Positions 5,377-7,566 of a stretch of 7,566 nucleotides of DNA are shown here, piece after piece (the first letter of the stretch is position 1; each line of letters begins with the position of its first letter). Source of the DNA: an uncultured Porphyromonadaceae bacterium. Lineage in GTDB: Bacteria > Bacteroidota > Bacteroidia > Bacteroidales > Muribaculaceae. The position numbers and the translations under genes are program-made. Location of the stretch: the NCBI GenBank assembly GCA_947175455.1, contig CAMWMW010000069.1, positions 1 to 7,566 on the forward strand, read 5' to 3'. The notes under the pieces were generated by a model. The model worked only from the letters and a program-made list of their open reading frames with translations. It was not told where the DNA came from and did no database searches.

Positions 5377-6010
5377 TCTCCTCCATAAATTGTTTTAGTC
5401 CCTCCGGATCTATGATTCCTTTTTCTTGTAGGAAACTGCAAACTGTAAGGACTCGTTTGCGAATTTCTTTTTCGAGCACCGTTTCTTTGCCGGCACTATC
5501 AATATCCGGACAAGAATTGGTGTCTAAATTGATTTTTATCCCTCCATAGATTATGATATAACAACTTTTCGTCAATTCAATAGCATATATTCTGACAAGA
5601 GAAGGCTTGCTTGATCCCCAGCATTTAACCGGTAAATAGTCTGTATTGTATTTTTTACTCTTACCGCCGCCCTCTTGATTCTGCCTGAAATCGTTAGAGC
5701 TGTGGGGTTCGAAATACGTTCCAAAATCTTTTGCCTTGCCGTCCATTATATCTTTGCAGATATTTGCTATCTCTTCATCGATGTCAATCATGCGGTCATT
5801 AACCTCGGCTTGATACTCCTCAATCTCGTCACGTTCTATTCCCAATTCAGAAATCAGGTAGTCGCTGATATGATTTTTAAACCGGTCGAAGAAATCAGAA
5901 AGATATTCCATATCAGTCAATTTCTTGTAGGTCAATCGGTATATGTTGAGTGTGTCATTCCTGTAATGTGCAGCATATAAATAAGGAGGCGATATTTTTC
6001 GTATTTTCAT
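5363..6010 (-). CDS. Uncharacterised 215-aa protein, putative toxin of the TAC-like module
   Basis: I do not know a named family for this protein with certainty. The codon at 6013 is GTG and is followed at once by ATG at 6010, which I take as the start (215 residues; numbering here counts from the GTG). The N-terminal half is acidic and helical: Y-L-S-D-F-F-D-R-F-K (37-46), then E-R-D-E-I-E-E-Y-Q-A-E-V-N-D-R-M (60-75), possibly a coiled helix. A polar glycine/lysine-rich hinge lies at 114-121. The C-terminal part has S-L-V-R-I-Y-A-I-E-L-T-K-S-C-Y-I-I-I-Y-G-G-I-K (138-160) followed by a charged helix (178-198). That is reminiscent of the R-(I/L)-(F/Y) strand, hairpin, hydrophobic strand and Lys end of RelE/HigB-type toxins. 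Position is the main argument: first gene, directly before an XRE antitoxin and a SecB-like gene, with overlapping ends. It has no signal peptide or membrane helix. The toxin role is inference. Confidence 0.6.
   Translation of the reverse strand: MKIRKISPPYLYAAHYRNDTLNIYRLTYKKLTDMEYLSDFFDRFKNHISDYLISELGIERDEIEEYQAEVNDRMIDIDEEIANICKDIMDGKAKDFGTYFEPHSSNDFRQNQEGGGKSKKYNTDYLPVKCWGSSKPSLVRIYAIELTKSCYIIIYGGIKINLDTNSCPDIDSAGKETVLEKEIRKRVLTVCSFLQEKGIIDPEGLKQFMEENDED
5377..5386 (-). promoter_or_regulatory. Strong ribosome binding site inside the upstream coding end
   Basis: ATGGAGGAGA on the minus strand contains GGAGGAG, an unusually strong Shine-Dalgarno sequence for this lineage. It is made by the last Met-Glu-Glu codons of the upstream 215-aa gene. 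It should give the antitoxin-like protein efficient independent initiation, consistent with antitoxin being needed in excess of toxin. It favours the ATG at 5373 (6-base spacer) over that at 5376. Confidence 0.7.
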
Positions 6011-6055
6011 CACTTACTTTCTATTTATATAACACCTCGGTCTTATAAATTATTG

Positions 6056-6089
6056 CAAAAATAGTAAAATAAATTGATTTATAAGTCAA
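6056..6089 (-). promoter_or_regulatory. Promoter of the TAC-like operon
   Basis: On the minus strand TTGAC (6089-6085) is followed after 21 bases by TATTTTTG (6063-6056), an exact match to the Bacteroidetes -7 TAnnTTTG element with a near-consensus -33. The start of transcription would fall near 6049, leaving a leader of about 40 bases before the ATG at 6010. No other promoter of this quality is visible within the three overlapping genes, which supports a single transcript. Confidence 0.6.
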
Positions 6090-6091
6090 TT
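6072..6091. promoter_or_regulatory. 20-bp near-palindrome, candidate operator
   Basis: AATTGATTTATAAGTCAATT pairs with its own reverse complement at 18 of 20 positions (only the 6078/6085 pair fails). It covers the -33 element of the operon promoter. A related sequence, GTCTTATAAATT, lies at 6040-6051 in the leader on the opposite strand sense; compare GACTTATAAATC from the palindrome. Two such sites flanking the -7 box are what an autorepressing XRE antitoxin would bind. The binding itself is inferred. Confidence 0.55.
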
Positions 6092-6126
6092 CTTGAAAAT
6101 ATAAACAGTTTCTTAATAGCGGCAAG

Positions 6127-6234
6127 ATGAAAAATCTTACCTTCAAAGGGAATTATTATAAATGGCAGACTCCCCGGGTGCCGGATTTGGCAACCGAGGA
6201 GTCTGTAATGTTATATGAAGATGCTTATTTATAG
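6127..6234 (+). CDS. Possible small protein of 35 residues (unsupported by homology)
   Basis: On the plus strand an ATG at 6127 opens a 35-codon frame beginning M-K-N-L-T-F-K-G-N-Y-Y-K-W-Q and ending Y-E-D-A-Y-L with TAG at 6232-6234. It runs through the 6166-6205 hairpin and overlaps the last two codons of the glycosidase on the other strand. The composition is protein-like, with few rare residues. There is no recognisable Bacteroidetes -7 element in the 60 bases upstream, and only a weak purine run (GGCAAG) directly before the ATG. I do not recognise it. The mirror symmetry of the hairpin could create such a frame by chance. Confidence 0.2.
   Translation: MKNLTFKGNYYKWQTPRVPDLATEESVMLYEDAYL
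6166..6205 (-). terminator. Long imperfect hairpin after the GH3 gene, likely terminator
   Basis: Arms at 6166-6182 and 6189-6205 pair at 15 of 17 positions (mismatches 6174/6197 and 6178/6193) around a six-base loop. The outer stem is CAGACTCC with GGAGTCTG. It starts 24 bases after the glycosidase stop on the minus strand and is followed there by CCATTTATAATAATT, an A/T-rich but interrupted tail. It probably ends the glycosidase transcript and insulates the TAC-like operon promoter downstream. The lack of a clean T tract leaves room for a different role. Confidence 0.55.
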
Positions 6235-7566
6235 GTCAATCATGCCGGAGAGGGGGAGGTTGTCGGAGGAGTTGCCGACGGAGATGGTGAAGCTGCCTGG
6301 TTCTACAACGAAGTCTTGGAGGTCGGGGTTGTAGAAGGAGAATGCCTCCTTGTCAAGAACCACGTTGACCCTTTGTGATTTGCCGGGCTGAAGTTTCACT
6401 TTCTCAAATCCTTTGAGTTCCTTGAGCGGACGGGGCTGACTGCATTCGTTGTCTGTGACATAGATCTGCGCTACTTCCGATGCTTCCATTTTGCCGGTGT
6501 TGCGGATAGTGAATGACACCTCGACCTTGTCGTTGCCTGCCGGTGTAAGGGTCAGGTCGCTGAATTCAAACCGGGAATAACCGAGCCCGAAGCCGAAAGG
6601 ATAACGCGGTCTGACTCCGTTGCGGTCGTAACCGCGATACCCGCTGAATATACCCTCTTTATATTCCACATGTCTGCATTCTCGCGAATCGTTGCTTCTG
6701 ACCTTGTCGTTGTTGGCATAATAGCTGTCGAAACAGGGGTTGTCTTCCGGTTTCGCCTCTATGGAAATGGGTAGTTTGCCGCTTGGAGAGAGCTTACCTG
6801 TAAGTATCTCGGCAATTGCCTGCCCTCCCTCCTGTCCGGGATACCATGCGCGCAGAATGGCTTTCGCCGCATCGCCCCATCGAGAGAAATCGACACCCCC
6901 GCCGGCGTTGAGCACCACAGTCAGGTTCGGATTCAGCGATGCGAGACGGTTGATGAACTTCTCCTGAAACGCGGGAATGGCAAACGGGCGGTCGAAACCT
7001 TCACCCTCCAGTCCGCTGTTGAAGCCTGTGCAGTAGACAACGTTGTCGGCACGCCGCAGCTCACGGTTCAGAGTCTCCTCGTCCATCATGCCGAAAGTGC
7101 AGATGATGTTGGCTGAAGATATGTTGTCGAAATAATCCACGCGGATGTCATACCCTTTCCCCTCCGACACCTCATACTCGATCTCGCGGGTGGACAAGGC
7201 ATGGTTGCCCCAGTCTCCGGTCACAGTCTTGCCGTTGATGATCACACGGTAGCCGTCGTCGCCGCTGATGCGGATCTTGATGATGCCGTCTTTTGCCGGA
7301 CGGTAGAACCCGCTCCACGTGGCGGAAAAATGATCTTCGGGAAAATCGGGGAACGGCGCCTCGTATTCCCAGAAGAAATTGATTGCGCTGTCGGTACGTA
7401 CTACAGCCGGTGTACCCTCCATTTTCTGGTTTTTGTAATATCTTCCCGTGAAGCCTTTGCGGCTGCAGGTGGAATCGGTGAACACATCCGAAGTTATGTC
7501 GTAGTACAGACGGTTTTCCGGCAAGACAACAGTGTTCTTCCTCATCTGTCTCAAAGCCTTGGACAC
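6229..7566 (-). CDS. GH3 beta-glycosidase with inserted PA14 domain, C-terminal part only
   Basis: The last 445 codons of a larger gene. The first codon here is an internal GTG at the window edge, so the true start and the N-terminal GH3 barrel with the nucleophile aspartate lie outside. Residues about 38-160 are a PA14 sugar-binding domain (G-R-Y-Y-K-N, W-S-G-F-Y-R-P, S-G-D-D-G-Y-R-V-I-I-N-G-K). It is followed by the GH3 C-terminal alpha/beta domain: N-V-V-Y-C-T-G-F-N-S-G-L-E-G-E-G-F-D-R-P (175-194), W-Y-P-G-Q-E-G-G-Q-A-I-A-E-I-L-T-G (241-257), S-G-K-L-P-I-S (262-268) and Y-P-F-G-F-G-L-G-Y-S-R-F (322-333). A fibronectin type III-like domain follows at about 343-437 (L-K-G-F-E-K-V-K-L-Q-P-G-K-S). 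PA14 placed within the C domain is as in yeast beta-glucosidase BglI. The enzyme would release terminal beta-linked sugars from plant or host glycans; specificity cannot be read without the barrel. The reading frame is intact to the stop. Confidence 0.93.
   Translation of the reverse strand: MSKALRQMRKNTVVLPENRLYYDITSDVFTDSTCSRKGFTGRYYKNQKMEGTPAVVRTDSAINFFWEYEAPFPDFPEDHFSATWSGFYRPAKDGIIKIRISGDDGYRVIINGKTVTGDWGNHALSTREIEYEVSEGKGYDIRVDYFDNISSANIICTFGMMDEETLNRELRRADNVVYCTGFNSGLEGEGFDRPFAIPAFQEKFINRLASLNPNLTVVLNAGGGVDFSRWGDAAKAILRAWYPGQEGGQAIAEILTGKLSPSGKLPISIEAKPEDNPCFDSYYANNDKVRSNDSRECRHVEYKEGIFSGYRGYDRNGVRPRYPFGFGLGYSRFEFSDLTLTPAGNDKVEVSFTIRNTGKMEASEVAQIYVTDNECSQPRPLKELKGFEKVKLQPGKSQRVNVVLDKEAFSFYNPDLQDFVVEPGSFTISVGNSSDNLPLSGMIDL

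Noticed and set aside
1..7566. CRISPR array, tRNA, rRNA or insertion sequence
   Set aside because: No regularly spaced repeats, cloverleaf, ribosomal RNA sequence, transposase or paired terminal inverted repeats were seen.

Overview
The window looks like a chromosomal stretch from a gut-type Bacteroidales bacterium (Bacteroidaceae or Muribaculaceae-like). The reasons are a periplasmic tricorn-like S41 peptidase, a PA14-containing GH3 glycosidase of the polysaccharide-degrading kind, start sites that mostly lack strong Shine-Dalgarno sequences, and promoters that fit the Bacteroidetes -33 TTTG / -7 TAnnTTTG pattern. All convincing genes lie on the minus strand, so the layout below runs from high to low coordinates.

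Region 1 (7566-6229): the C-terminal part of a GH3 beta-glycosidase with a PA14 domain, cut by the window edge, closed by a long hairpin at 6166-6205. Region 2 (6091-4400): an AT-rich three-gene operon. A recognisable promoter overlapping a 20-bp near-palindrome precedes an uncharacterised 215-aa protein, an XRE-type helix-turn-helix protein with a long C-terminal tail, and a small SecB-like protein. The genes overlap by 11-14 and 4 bases. This order and these protein types match a toxin-antitoxin-chaperone (TAC) module, in which a SecB-like chaperone protects an antitoxin through a C-terminal chaperone-addiction tail. This is the most interesting part of the window. Region 3 (4246-3895): a small three-helix membrane protein, followed by a strong intrinsic terminator. 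Region 4 (3897-147): a consensus promoter, then folK (HPPK, folate synthesis) overlapping by ATGA with a large secreted tricorn-like protease with a signal peptide, beta-propeller repeats, PDZ domain and catalytic Ser/His/Ser/Glu set. Region 5 (146-1): AT-rich spacer and perhaps the first codons of another minus-strand gene.

The housekeeping and catabolic genes at both ends are GC-richer (for example 35 of 60 bases G+C at 2161-2220) than the module between them (24 of 60 at 4501-4560, 20 of 60 at 5041-5100). Together with the transcription signals that isolate it on both sides, this suggests that the TAC-like operon, and perhaps the membrane gene, is a horizontally acquired cassette lodged between folK and the glycosidase. 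Toxin and chaperone assignments rest on motif reading and gene order only.
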